From Asticcacaulis sp. SL142 (GTDB lineage Bacteria; Pseudomonadota; Alphaproteobacteria; Caulobacterales; Caulobacteraceae), in the NCBI RefSeq assembly GCF_026625745.1, contig NZ_CP113061.1, positions 3,503,001 through 3,567,000 on the forward strand: DNA of 64,000 bases, given 5' to 3'. Positions within the stretch are counted from its first letter, which is position 1. Each line of letters opens with the position of its first letter. The notes beneath the pieces were generated by a model. It was not told the origin of the DNA. It made no database searches and saw only the letters and a program-made list of their open reading frames with translations. A program made the position numbers and the translations under genes. Positions 50,958 to 59,459 of this stretch are shown here, in pieces.

Positions 50958-51725
50958 GTGACGCCTCGTATTGGTAAGATCGCCTTGGTCACCGGTGGGA
51001 GCCGGGGCCTTGGTCGCAGCACAACCCTGGCTCTGGCAAAGGTCGGCATCGACACCGTGTTCACCTATCACACTCAGGCGGCGCAGGCTGCCGAGGTTGT
51101 GCGTGAGGTTGAACGCCTCGGTGCCCATGCCGTCGCCCTGCCGCTTGATGTGAGCGACGTGGCGTCTTTTGCGCATTTCACCGACCGACTTCGAGAAATC
51201 CTACGGTTCACATGGTCCCGCACCCACCTGGATATTTTGGTGAACAATGCCGGTATCGGTCTTACGGGGCCAATTGAGAGCGTTAGCGAAGACATGTTCG
51301 ACCGTCTCATGAGCGTTCACCTGAAAGGCGTGTTCTTTCTGACGCAGGCGGTTTTGCCCGTTCTTGCCGACGGCGGACGTATCGTCAATCTGTCGACAGG
51401 CTTAACCCGTTTTGCGCTGCCCGGGTATGCGGCATACGCCATGATGAAGGGCGGCATCGAAGTGTTCACCCGTTATCTCGCAAAGGAACTAGGACCTAGA
51501 GGGATCAGCGTTAATACCGTAGCACCAGGTGCCATTGAAACGGACTTCGGTGGGGGTGTGGTGCGCGATAATATAGCGCTGAACAAGATCATCGCCAGTC
51601 AGACGGCGCTTGGTCGTGTGGGCTTACCCGACGACATTGGCCCGGTGATTGCCGCCTTGGTGTCTGATGATAATCGCTGGATCAATGCGCAACGCATCGA
51701 AGCGTCTGGCGGTATGTTCTTATAA
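50958..51725 (+). CDS. Short-chain dehydrogenase/reductase, SDR-3
   Basis: A 255-aa SDR that begins with GTG after GGGGAAGG. ALVTGGSRGLGRSTTLALAK, DILVNNAGIGLTG and the catalytic stretch NLSTGLTRFALPGYAAYAMM followed by K carry all typical residues. SVNTVAPGAIETDFGGG is also canonical. It is likely an NADP-dependent ketoreductase. It is the last SDR of the LysR-linked operon. Confidence 0.92.
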   Translation: MTPRIGKIALVTGGSRGLGRSTTLALAKVGIDTVFTYHTQAAQAAEVVREVERLGAHAVALPLDVSDVASFAHFTDRLREILRFTWSRTHLDILVNNAGIGLTGPIESVSEDMFDRLMSVHLKGVFFLTQAVLPVLADGGRIVNLSTGLTRFALPGYAAYAMMKGGIEVFTRYLAKELGPRGISVNTVAPGAIETDFGGGVVRDNIALNKIIASQTALGRVGLPDDIGPVIAALVSDDNRWINAQRIEASGGMFL

Positions 51726-51804
51726 CCGGTGAGACTGTGGTCACCGGTCATCCCTAAGGCGGCCGGACACTGACGGTCGAGAATAGATCCACTGGTACCT
51801 GAAT

Positions 51805-52731
51805 ATGACACACATTGTCTTGCTACTCACTCAATACGGCCTCGCCTTAGTGTTCTTTGCGGTCCTCATTGATGAGGCCGGATTGCCAACGGCATCCCCC
51901 TTGGTCGTGATGTCCGCAGCCGCTTTTACCGCACACACGCACTGGGATATACTTTCAATTGTGATGGCGGGGGTGGCTGGAGGCTTAGTCGCTGATTGTA
52001 CGTGGTTCTTGGCTGGCCGCCGGCATGGCCGATCCCTACTGCGTTTCGCTTGCAAGGTATCAGCGTCACCTGACACCTGCGTCCGCAAAACCGATTTGCT
52101 CTATGGGCGGTTTGGAAAAGCCTCACTCATTTTATCCAAATTTGTCCCCGGCAGCGGTGTCATTGCGATGGTGTTGGCGGGGGCTACGCAGACCTCCGTC
52201 GCTCAGTTTGTTCTACTCGACACCTTGGGCCTTGGCGTTTTGGTTGGTCTGTCGGCGCTGATTGGGGCATTCTTCAAGTCGGCGATCAGCACCGCTATGG
52301 CAGTTCTTGGCAACATGGGTACGATTGGAGCCATAGTCCTGGTCTGCGCCTTGGGGCTCTATGGCGCGATCCGAATGGTGCAGCGTCAAATCTTCATACA
52401 TCGGCTGCGCATGGACAGGATGGCTATCTCCGAGTTTCTTGACCTTGTCCGGCTTGGACCTCCGCCGGTTATTCTGGATGTGCGGGCGCCGACCCTGCGC
52501 GAGGCTGGAGTTATTCCCGGGGCCTTGTTTGCCCATCCGGACGAAGTGGAGGATCTGCTGAAGGATATTCCAAAGCAGATTGAAGTCGTGGTCTATTGCG
52601 CATGTCCCAACGAGGTCTCAGCAGCCGTCGCCGCCCTGCATTTGCGTCGCGCGGGCTTTCAAAAAATAAGGCCTTTGGCCGGAGGCTATGAGGCTTGGCT
52701 GGACGCCACCCAAAGTGCGCGAGCGTCGTAG
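51805..52731 (+). CDS. DedA family membrane protein fused to a rhodanese domain
   Basis: A 308-aa protein. Residues 1-200 form a DedA/VTT-type membrane domain with several helices (LALVFFAVLIDEAGLPTASP, SLILSKFVPGSGVIAMVLAG, ALIGAFFKSAISTAMAVLG). Residues 215-305 are a rhodanese domain (PPVILDVRAPTLREAGVIPG) with the active-site loop VVYCACPNEVSAAVAAL. The first DedA residue pattern DEAGLP is typical. The fusion links a lipid/proton-motive-force-related transporter domain to a sulfur-handling domain. It comes 79 nt after SDR-3 on the same strand. Confidence 0.9.
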   Translation: MTHIVLLLTQYGLALVFFAVLIDEAGLPTASPLVVMSAAAFTAHTHWDILSIVMAGVAGGLVADCTWFLAGRRHGRSLLRFACKVSASPDTCVRKTDLLYGRFGKASLILSKFVPGSGVIAMVLAGATQTSVAQFVLLDTLGLGVLVGLSALIGAFFKSAISTAMAVLGNMGTIGAIVLVCALGLYGAIRMVQRQIFIHRLRMDRMAISEFLDLVRLGPPPVILDVRAPTLREAGVIPGALFAHPDEVEDLLKDIPKQIEVVVYCACPNEVSAAVAALHLRRAGFQKIRPLAGGYEAWLDATQSARAS

Positions 52732-52766
52732 CCTTCGTCAAACTATGCCGCACAAATAATACCCGC

Positions 52767-53252
52767 TCACTGTAAGCCCTTTGCACCCGCATTGGCGACC
52801 GCGCCATCATCCGGCAGCATTCCGCCGCTGGCACCGATCGCGCCAATGACCTTGTTGTCGACAATAAGCGGCACGCCACCTTCGACGGGGAAGGCGCCCG
52901 TAACACCCAGTAGATTGATCTGGTTCTGGTTGACGATCAGATCGCCGATCGCTTTGGTCGGCGATTTTATGCCATTGGCGGCCTTGGCCTTGCCAATAGC
53001 CGCGTCGATGGTGCCGATGCCTGCCTGATCAGCCCGTTCCAGATAGACAAGGTTGCTCCCGGAATCGACTATGGCAATGGTCATTTGCAGGTTGCGTTTG
53101 CGCATCTCAACGGATGCGGCTTGCGCGACACGCTTGGCTTGCTCAACCGTAATAGGCGCACCGTAAGGCTGGTTCTGGGCGAGGCTCGGTGTCGCTGGGG
53201 TCAGGAGCACGGCGATGGCAGCCATCAAAGGCGCAATGGGTCTAAGGGGCAT
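52767..53252 (-). CDS. Secreted heme-binding protein of the GlcG/HbpS family (DUF336)
   Basis: A 161-aa precursor with a signal peptide (IAPLMAAIAVLLTPATPSLA). The mature domain has ITVEQAKRVAQAASVEMRKR and the conserved GAFPVEGGVPLIVDNKVIGA, GASGGMLPDDGAVANAGA. This is the GlcG/HbpS family. HbpS in Streptomyces binds heme and signals oxidative stress. It ends the DsbA-MBL-NTF2-HbpS operon. Confidence 0.9.
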   Translation of the reverse strand: MPLRPIAPLMAAIAVLLTPATPSLAQNQPYGAPITVEQAKRVAQAASVEMRKRNLQMTIAIVDSGSNLVYLERADQAGIGTIDAAIGKAKAANGIKSPTKAIGDLIVNQNQINLLGVTGAFPVEGGVPLIVDNKVIGAIGASGGMLPDDGAVANAGAKGLQ

Positions 53253-53375
53253 CTGGGATACCTTTGCTTCGGTTAAAGGCGAGGGGCAGCACGGAGTGAC
53301 CGACGTTTGGTGGTCACTTTGCTACGTATTGAAGGAAGGGTTCAGCCCCGGTTGGAGACTGAACCCCGTCTTCGA

Positions 53376-53768
53376 TCAAGGTTGCATGGCTTGCTGGACC
53401 ATGTGGCTGTCGACATACTGGTTCATATGCACGATCTGGCCGTCCTTAAGCTCGTAGCGATGAGCGAAGATGGCCTGCATGGATTTGCCCGTCGCCTTGT
53501 ACGTACCGGAGTAAACACCGAAAGCCGCGACCTTATCCCCGTCCTCGATATAGCTCTCGACATTGGCCTTGTAGTCGATCCATTCGGTCGCCAACCGGTG
53601 AAAGACGTTGGCGATGATGGCATCGGCACCCACATAGGTGCCCGCATAAGGAAAGCCGGGAGCCTCTACCCAAACGGCGTCGGGTGCAAGCGCGCTGAGC
53701 AGGTGCTTACCGTTTTCTTCTGACGGCCCTTCATAGGTCGAGCGGATGATGTCGAGATTGCTGGGCAT
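53376..53768 (-). CDS. NTF2/SnoaL-like protein
   Basis: A 130-aa soluble protein of the ketosteroid-isomerase/SnoaL fold: LDIIRSTYEGPSEENGKHLL, DAVWVEAPGFPYAGTYVGAD, FAHRYELKDGQIVHMNQYVD. Such proteins may be isomerases, cyclases or dehydratases, or non-catalytic ligand binders. It starts 4 nt after the MBL stop on the minus strand and is in the same transcription unit. Confidence 0.87.
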   Translation of the reverse strand: MPSNLDIIRSTYEGPSEENGKHLLSALAPDAVWVEAPGFPYAGTYVGADAIIANVFHRLATEWIDYKANVESYIEDGDKVAAFGVYSGTYKATGKSMQAIFAHRYELKDGQIVHMNQYVDSHMVQQAMQP

Positions 53769-53772
53769 GGGA

Positions 53773-54648
53773 TCAGCCCCACTTCATTTCGCCGAGAGCG
53801 ACCTTAGCGCCGATCGAAAGGGCGATCCCCATACCGGCTTGCGGATAGCGCTGGGTCATCGCTTCGATCAGGGCAGCACTATCCTTGGCCTTGGCCAGTT
53901 CTTCTTCGAAGGCGAGAAGATAGGTACGGGTATAGTCTATTGCAGAAACATCAAGCGCAGCACCGGGCATCATATGGCCAGGGACGACCACCTTCGGGTT
54001 GCGCGCGGCCATCTCTTCCAAAGTCTTCACCCAGGCTGCGCGGCCCTCCGCCGTCGCCGTATCCGCGGTCCAGACGTGAACGCCGCTGAAGATAAGGACT
54101 CCGCCAAAAATGGCCTCCAGCGAGGGTACCCAAAGGTAGCGACGATTGGCCAGCCCTTTGGCGGCGACGATCTCGATCGTTTTGCCTTCCAAAGTCAGGT
54201 GTGCCGCATCCGAAACTTCGGGGATTACAACATCCGTCAGGTTTTGCGGGCCATTTTCCTTCAATTGCGGGCCCCAGGTATCCAGCTTCTTCTGGACGCT
54301 GGCCTTGATCGCCGCAACCGTATCGCTGGCGGCAATGACCTTGGCCTTGGGGAAGCTTTTGTGGATGGGGCCGAGGCTGAAATAATAGTCAGGGTCGCTT
54401 TGGCTGATATAGATGGTCTTCAGGGTTTTGCCCGACGCTGTGATCTCAGCGGCCAATGCCTGCCCATCGGGTAGGGTAAAGCCGCCGTCGATCAGGATCG
54501 CGTCGTGTTGTCCGGTAATCAGAACCGGCGCCCGAAAGAAGCCGTTTTCACCCGCGGGGAATGATTTCCAGGTCAGAGGCGTGGCGGCCGACGAAGGCTC
54601 GGCCGGCGCGAAGACGGCGGCTGAACCGGTAGCGAGGATGGATTTCAT
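53773..54648 (-). CDS. MBL-fold protein with non-canonical metal motif, secreted
   Basis: A 291-aa protein with an N-terminal signal (SILATGSAAVFAPAEPSSAA). The MBL fold is recognisable (GQHDAILIDGGFTLPDGQAL), but the usual HxHxDH motif appears as YISQSDPDYYFSLG, with all three His replaced and only the Asp kept. The later segment KVVVPGHMMPGAAL retains a His. It could be a divergent subfamily or a protein with altered metal site. The ATG at 54648 follows GGAGAC; an upstream start at 54669 is possible. It lies between the DsbA and NTF2 genes. Confidence 0.85.
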   Translation of the reverse strand: MKSILATGSAAVFAPAEPSSAATPLTWKSFPAGENGFFRAPVLITGQHDAILIDGGFTLPDGQALAAEITASGKTLKTIYISQSDPDYYFSLGPIHKSFPKAKVIAASDTVAAIKASVQKKLDTWGPQLKENGPQNLTDVVIPEVSDAAHLTLEGKTIEIVAAKGLANRRYLWVPSLEAIFGGVLIFSGVHVWTADTATAEGRAAWVKTLEEMAARNPKVVVPGHMMPGAALDVSAIDYTRTYLLAFEEELAKAKDSAALIEAMTQRYPQAGMGIALSIGAKVALGEMKWG

Positions 54649-54693
54649 GGTTTGTCTCCGATTTAACATTGTTAAGAGCTCCTTTGGGGTGAT

Positions 54694-55374
54694 TTAGAGA
54701 TAGAGAACGTTTGCGTCTTCTGCGGCGCCATCCGATGCCGCGCTCTTAGGCGTCAAGTCGGCGACCAATGCCTCTAGTCCACCAAACAAGGCACTGGTCA
54801 GGACAGGATAGTGCTTGCCATCGCGCTCAATGATCAGGGTGGGCACGCCGGTCGCGTTAAACTCGCGCATCAAGGACTGGGCCTTATCGATACGCTGGCG
54901 GTTGGCGAGGACGAGGGCTTCGTCCGGTGCGAGAAGAGCGTTGGCCGCTGTAGTGAGACCCAAGCTTGCCAATATGTCTGACAGGACCGGTAGGGACGAA
55001 ACGTCACGGCCCTCCACATAGCGTGCTGTCTGGATGGCCTTTAGCGCGTCACGCTCACGATCTGGCTGCGTGATATTGACGGCGGTTAAGGCCAGGGTTG
55101 CCGGACCGGAATCGAACATCTGTGCAAAGTTTTCCAGCACATTGTTGCGATAGTCGTCGCTGAACGTCTGGTCCGTCAGGCGGGCAATACGTTGGTCGTT
55201 CGACCAGGCATAGGCGGCGAAGGATTGATCCATAGGACGCGCCCCCGTGCCTGAAAACAGCCCTGTGGGTGCCAGTTCGATGACTGCGCCTGAAATGCCA
55301 GCCAGCTTATCCAGCGCGGGTGCGGCGCCGTAACACCAGCCGCACAGGGGATCGAAGAGATAGGTGATCAGCAT
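54694..55374 (-). CDS. DsbA-family (FrnE-like) thioredoxin-fold protein
   Basis: A 226-aa protein with a CxxC motif at residues 11-14 (FDPLCGWCYGAAPALDKLAG) and the cis-Pro region NATGVPTLIIERDGK. It has no signal peptide and resembles the cytosolic DsbA/FrnE subgroup, which includes polyketide-associated or 2-hydroxychromene-2-carboxylate isomerase-like proteins. GAGGACG precedes the ATG. It is divergent from the LysR gene at 55494, which probably controls it. Confidence 0.9.
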   Translation of the reverse strand: MLITYLFDPLCGWCYGAAPALDKLAGISGAVIELAPTGLFSGTGARPMDQSFAAYAWSNDQRIARLTDQTFSDDYRNNVLENFAQMFDSGPATLALTAVNITQPDRERDALKAIQTARYVEGRDVSSLPVLSDILASLGLTTAANALLAPDEALVLANRQRIDKAQSLMREFNATGVPTLIIERDGKHYPVLTSALFGGLEALVADLTPKSAASDGAAEDANVLYL

Positions 55375-55493
55375 GATACGTCCTCAACTTGTTTACAGGC
55401 TGCAAGATACCAGAGAAGACTTCGCGCTATAATAGGGGTCAATCTTTACATACTGTCTGTTTTTGACATACAATCTCCGCCCAGGAGACAAGC

Positions 55494-56387
55494 GTGACCA
55501 AGCATATGAATCTCAATCGTCTGGCCTATTTTACAGCCGTTGTTGAAACCCAATCTTTCACGGCCGCGGCCGCGAGGCTCGGCACAACAAAGGCCGTCGT
55601 CAGCCAGCAGGTTGCCCGCCTTGAAGAAGAGCTTGGTACAAGCTTGCTGATCCGAACCACCCGTAATGTGCGTGCGACGGAAAGTGGGATGGCCTTCTAT
55701 GCCCGCTGCGTGATCATCCTTCGCGAAGCCGAAGACGCCTTTGATGCCATGGCCGAAGGTGCAACCCTTCCGTCAGGTGTTCTGCGTCTGACGGCACCCT
55801 TTGACTATGGCATTTCGATTATCGTGCCAAAGGTTGCGGCGTTCACTGCGCGTTACCCCGCCTGTGAGGTGGACCTCTCGTTAAAAGATGAAACGGTTGA
55901 TCTGATCTCAGGCCACATCGATATGGCCATTCGTGTGGGCTGGCTGACCGATTCCAGCCTGCAGGCCCGCCGGATTGGCGCGTTCAAGCAGATCCTCGTG
56001 GCCGGTTCGCAAATGGCATCTGTCGTCTCTGGGCTGACGTCGCCGGAAGCTCTGGAAGCTTTGCCGTTCATCGCCAACGGTGCCTTGCGCCATCCGTTGC
56101 AGTGGAGTTTCTCTCGCGGCGAAATCGAGCGAAAAGCCGTCAGTCTCCGCGCCGCAATTACGATAGATGCAACGCTCGCCGTTCTAGCGGCCGTTCGAAC
56201 GGGTGCGGGCCTTTCCGTGTTGCCCGACTATGTTGCAAACCCGATGATCGCGTCTGGTGAACTTATTCACGTGCTTCCGGAATGGGAGCTTCCGGCAGGT
56301 GGGATATTTGTTGTCTTTCCCGCCGCCAGATACAGACCAGCAAAGGTTCGCGCCTTCGTCGACATGCTGATATCCCATTCAAACTAG
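55494..56387 (+). CDS. LysR-type transcriptional regulator
   Basis: A 297-aa LTTR. The HTH lies at LNRLAYFTAVVETQSFTAAA and TKAVVSQQVARLEEELGTSL, and the C-terminal domain ends WELPAGGIFVVFPAARYRPA. I start at GTG 55494, preceded by AGGAGA. An ATG follows 12 nt later. The divergent spacer (55375-55493) to the DsbA gene likely contains the LTTR operator. Confidence 0.93.
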   Translation: MTKHMNLNRLAYFTAVVETQSFTAAAARLGTTKAVVSQQVARLEEELGTSLLIRTTRNVRATESGMAFYARCVIILREAEDAFDAMAEGATLPSGVLRLTAPFDYGISIIVPKVAAFTARYPACEVDLSLKDETVDLISGHIDMAIRVGWLTDSSLQARRIGAFKQILVAGSQMASVVSGLTSPEALEALPFIANGALRHPLQWSFSRGEIERKAVSLRAAITIDATLAVLAAVRTGAGLSVLPDYVANPMIASGELIHVLPEWELPAGGIFVVFPAARYRPAKVRAFVDMLISHSN

Positions 56388-56494
56388 AGCGGTAAATTCC
56401 CATATCCGCTGCAGGCGCATGAGATGCTGTTTGAGGTGCCCCTAGAATTGTAGACGCTTTGCTCGTTATAAAACGGAAGCAAGGAGAGCTACAG

Positions 56495-56776
56495 ATGAAG
56501 ACTGGAAACAGGTTTTCGGACGCGTTCAAAAAGGACGCGGTGATTCAGGTTGTTGATCGTGGCTATGCGGTCAAAGAGGTCGCCGCCCGACTCGGGATCA
56601 GCACGAAGTCGCTTTACACATGGAAGGCTGAGTTTTCGAAGCCTGCGAAGGTCAGGCGCGAAGATGACGCGGTGGCGGCAGAACTTCGGCGAGTCAAAGC
56701 CGAGCTTGCCCGTGTGACGGAGGAGCGCAACATTCTAAAAAAGGCCGCAGCGTACTTCGCGCGAGACTCTCGGTGA
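56495..56776 (+). CDS. IS3-family transposase OrfA
   Basis: A 93-aa protein starting MKTGNRFSDAFKKDAVIQVV, with an HTH (GYAVKEVAARLGISTKSLYT) and a C-terminal leucine-zipper region (AAELRRVKAELARVTEERNI). It is typical of IS3-family OrfA. AAGGAGAG precedes the ATG. It is complete but useless without OrfB. Confidence 0.88.
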   Translation: MKTGNRFSDAFKKDAVIQVVDRGYAVKEVAARLGISTKSLYTWKAEFSKPAKVRREDDAVAAELRRVKAELARVTEERNILKKAAAYFARDSR

Positions 56777-56949
56777 GGTACGCATTTATCGAAGCTCACA
56801 GGCCTGAGTTTTCGATCCGGGCTATGTGCCGCATGCTGAGTGTACATTTCAGCGGCTTTTATGCCTGGCTGAAGGCCCCTTTGAGCCAACGGGCTATCGA
56901 GGATGCGCGTCAGACGGCGCTGATCAGGCAGGCATGCACACCTGGTTAG
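56773..56949 (+). pseudogene. IS3-family transposase OrfB, 5' fragment
   Basis: Frame -1 relative to orfA begins at the overlapping GTGAGG and reads RYAFIEAHRPEFSIRAMCRM and SVHFSGFYAWLKAPLSQRAI, the N-terminal OrfB region, then ends at TAG 56947. The rve/DDE domain is absent. Confidence 0.85.
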
Positions 56950-57003
56950 GGTTAAGCTTCGGGCGAGTCATTCCGGAATATAACTCTGTTCTGCGCGGCA
57001 AAA

Positions 57004-57031
57004 GGAAATGGGTTAGGTTAACCCAGTTTCC
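57004..57031. repeat. Hairpin in the MCP upstream region
   Basis: GGAAATGGGTTA and TAACCCAgTTTCC pair with a 3-nt loop and one bulged G. There is no T-run, so it is not a typical terminator. It may be a relic of the IS boundary or a regulatory structure. Confidence 0.4.
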
Positions 57032-57080
57032 GTAAGTTGTGAGCCTTGATTAAAAGGTCTTTAAGACTTTGCCTCCAAAT

Positions 57081-57099
57081 CATTGTTCTGAGAACAATG
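57081..57099. promoter_or_regulatory. 19-bp palindrome 17 nt before the chemoreceptor start
   Basis: CATTGTTCT-G-AGAACAATG is a perfect palindrome around one G. It lies just before the MCP start and is a candidate operator overlapping the promoter or the 5' leader. Confidence 0.5.
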
Positions 57100-57116
57100 A
57101 AATCGATTGCGGAAAC

Positions 57117-58796
57117 ATGTTTAAATTTCAGCTAATCAGAACGCAACTTTTGGGTGTAGTGGGCGTTTTGATCGTCGGCATCATCGCTTTATCGATATGC
57201 GCCTGGCAAATCGCCGGCGCTGGACGCACGGGCCTTCAGACGGTATTTGCAGATCGCGTGGTGCCATTGAGCGACCTGAAAAGCGTCAGCGACGCTTATG
57301 CTGTCGCAATCGTAGACAATGCCCACAAGATAAGGTCGGGCGCAGTCAGCTGGGACGAGGGTGCCAATACTATGCGTGACGCTCTAGCTCTGGCGGAGGA
57401 AAAATACGCCGCTTATATGCTGACGCGTATGGATGCAAACGAGAAGCGTTTGGCGGACGAGGCACGCGTACGCATGATAGAGGCAAACCGATCTCTGGAC
57501 AGATTGCAGAACATTGTGGCCGGAAGTGATCAGGCAGCGCTGGAAATCTATATTTCAACAGAGCTGTATCCGGCCATCGATCCTTTTACCGGTATTATCG
57601 ACACTCTGACCAAATTGCAGGTGACCGAAGCGAAAAAATCCTACGATCAGGCGCTGGGGCAACAAAGCGTGCTGTTTAAAATTTTAGGCCTTGTCGTCGT
57701 CATAAACCTCGCGATTGGTGCCGCTGGCATTTGGGTAGTGCGGCACCGCGTGATCCAACCGATCAATGCGATGACGAGCGCCATGACGGCTCTGGCCAAC
57801 GGTCAGCTCAGTGTAGCGGTACCATCACTGGGCGCACCCAACGAAATTGGCGCCATGGCGAAGACCTTGGAGATTTTCAAGACTAACAGTATGGAGCGGG
57901 CGCGCCTTGAGGCCGCCGACCAGGCGGCGGTGGCGCAACGCGAGCGAAGGGCCATCCATATCGAAGGGCTGGTCCGGCAATTTAATACCAAGACCTCGGA
58001 AATCATCTCGGTAGTCTCAACCGCCGCGACCGAGTTGGAAGCGTCGGCCCATACCATGACCATGGGTGCCGAGGAAACCTCGAAACAGTCCATCGCGGTG
58101 TCATCTGCGTCGGAAGAGGCCTCAGTCAATGTGCAGACGGTTGCGGCCGCTGCTGAAGAGATGGCCGCGACGGTGAACGAGATTGCGCGGCAGGTGCAGA
58201 CTTCGGTTAGAATAGCGGCTAAGGCTCGCAATGATGCCATGATGACCTCCCAGATCGTCCAGCAATTGTCCGAGTGTGCGCAAAAGATCGGGGATATCGT
58301 CAAGCTAATAGGCGACGTGGCGTCACAGACTAATCTGCTGGCCCTCAATGCAACCATAGAGGCCGCGCGCGCTGGCGCGGCTGGCCTGGGGTTTGCCGTC
58401 GTGGCCAATGAGGTTAAAACGCTCGCCGGGCAGACCGCGCGCGCGTCAGGCGAAATATCTCAGCAGATAAACGAAATTCAGACTATCACGGCGGCTGCCG
58501 TAACCGCCATCACCCAGATAACCCAAACCATCGAAAGTTTGGCCAGTATATCGGCCAGCATTTCAGCGGCGGTCGAGGAACAGTCTACCGCGACGCAGGA
58601 AATCGCCCGAAATGTCCAAAAGGCTTCGATGGTCTCGCTAGAGGTCACGCAAAATATCACTGGTGTGACGCGCTCCACGGAGGAAACGAGCGCGGCAGCG
58701 TCTCAGGTGCTGGGGGCGTCGGAGGAATTGGCGCAGCAATCTTCGGTGCTGCGCCGCGAAGTCGAAACCTTCGTGGCTCAGATACAGGCGGCTTAG
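57117..58796 (+). CDS. Methyl-accepting chemotaxis protein
   Basis: A 559-aa transducer. The N-terminal helix [20 protein letters not shown] and the second helix [20 protein letters not shown] bracket a four-helix-bundle periplasmic sensor (about residues 35-190). A HAMP region ([20 protein letters not shown]) is followed by the cytoplasmic signalling hairpin with tip [20 protein letters not shown]. The sequence ends at [10 protein letters not shown], without an NWETF-type CheR tether. The ATG at 57117 is chosen over a start at 57069. It may sense a ligand linked to the nearby catabolic block, but the ligand is unknown. Confidence 0.94.
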   Translation: MFKFQLIRTQLLGVVGVLIVGIIALSICAWQIAGAGRTGLQTVFADRVVPLSDLKSVSDAYAVAIVDNAHKIRSGAVSWDEGANTMRDALALAEEKYAAYMLTRMDANEKRLADEARVRMIEANRSLDRLQNIVAGSDQAALEIYISTELYPAIDPFTGIIDTLTKLQVTEAKKSYDQALGQQSVLFKILGLVVVINLAIGAAGIWVVRHRVIQPINAMTSAMTALANGQLSVAVPSLGAPNEIGAMAKTLEIFKTNSMERARLEAADQAAVAQRERRAIHIEGLVRQFNTKTSEIISVVSTAATELEASAHTMTMGAEETSKQSIAVSSASEEASVNVQTVAAAAEEMAATVNEIARQVQTSVRIAAKARNDAMMTSQIVQQLSECAQKIGDIVKLIGDVASQTNLLALNATIEAARAGAAGLGFAVVANEVKTLAGQTARASGEISQQINEIQTITAAAVTAITQITQTIESLASISASISAAVEEQSTATQEIARNVQKASMVSLEVTQNITGVTRSTEETSAAASQVLGASEELAQQSSVLRREVETFVAQIQAA

Positions 58797-58995
58797 AAAA
58801 CGGCCGATCCGCCCCAGGAGGCCATAATGTGAAAGGCAATTTTCGGCGTAAGGAATGCAAAACGGCCCGGAGGGTGTAGTGGCCGGTACTTTTAGATTTG
58901 CCGACGATTTTCGCGGGCGGATAAGGTCAAAGAGCTTGTCGTTGCAAACTACTATTAATTGACTACAATTTGAGCAATAAAATATGGAGAACGAT

Positions 58996-59459
58996 ATGGC
59001 CTCCCTCACCGCAGCATTGACCATAGCCACCTTACTCAGCTCGTTGAAAACGGTGCAGTGAAAGAGGCGAGGGTTGTAGGGCGCTAAGGCGGCTGGGAAG
59101 TGGTCGTGCGCGTTCGGGCCGACAAGCTCTACATCCTCTCCGTTCAACGTAAATCTGAACCCCGGGTATTCGAAAAGATGGATACGCTGGTCGGCTATCT
59201 GAAAAAACTCGGAATCGAGAAATTTGACGTGGATACCGCCGCCTATGCGCCGGTAAGCTACACTCGTCCTGACCGTTCGACCGCGCTCAAAGAAGCTCAT
59301 GAAGCCGCCGCTCATGACAAGTGGTTCCAGAAAGAGGTCGCCAAAGGCTTGAAAGCAGCCGACTCCCCGGATGCGATATGGATCAGCCACGAGGACGTGA
59401 AAGCATCGATGATTGCCAAGCTTTTAGCACGCGTCGATGCAGCAGGGGCTAACACTTGA
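58996..59459 (+). pseudogene. Decayed antitoxin of a ParE/RelE-type module
   Basis: A short start frame at 58996 is followed after a frame change by HLTQLVENGAVKEARVVGR, then an in-frame TAA at 59085, then GGWEVVVRVRADKLYILS, MDTLVGYLKKLGIEKFDVD and a C-terminal region that remains open to 59457. Reading over the breaks gives one continuous antitoxin-like protein. At least one frameshift and one stop inactivate the N-terminus, although a shorter product from GTG at 59100 is possible. Confidence 0.75.

Larger units (their letters stand above)
56432..56949 (+). mobile_element. IS3-family insertion sequence remnant (left end, orfA and start of orfB)
   Basis: A likely terminal inverted repeat starts TGAGGTGCCCCTAGAA at 56432, followed by orfA and a -1-framed orfB start, as in IS3 elements. 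The element is truncated about 60 codons into orfB, so the catalytic DDE domain and right end are missing. No target-site duplication was seen. Confidence 0.8.
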
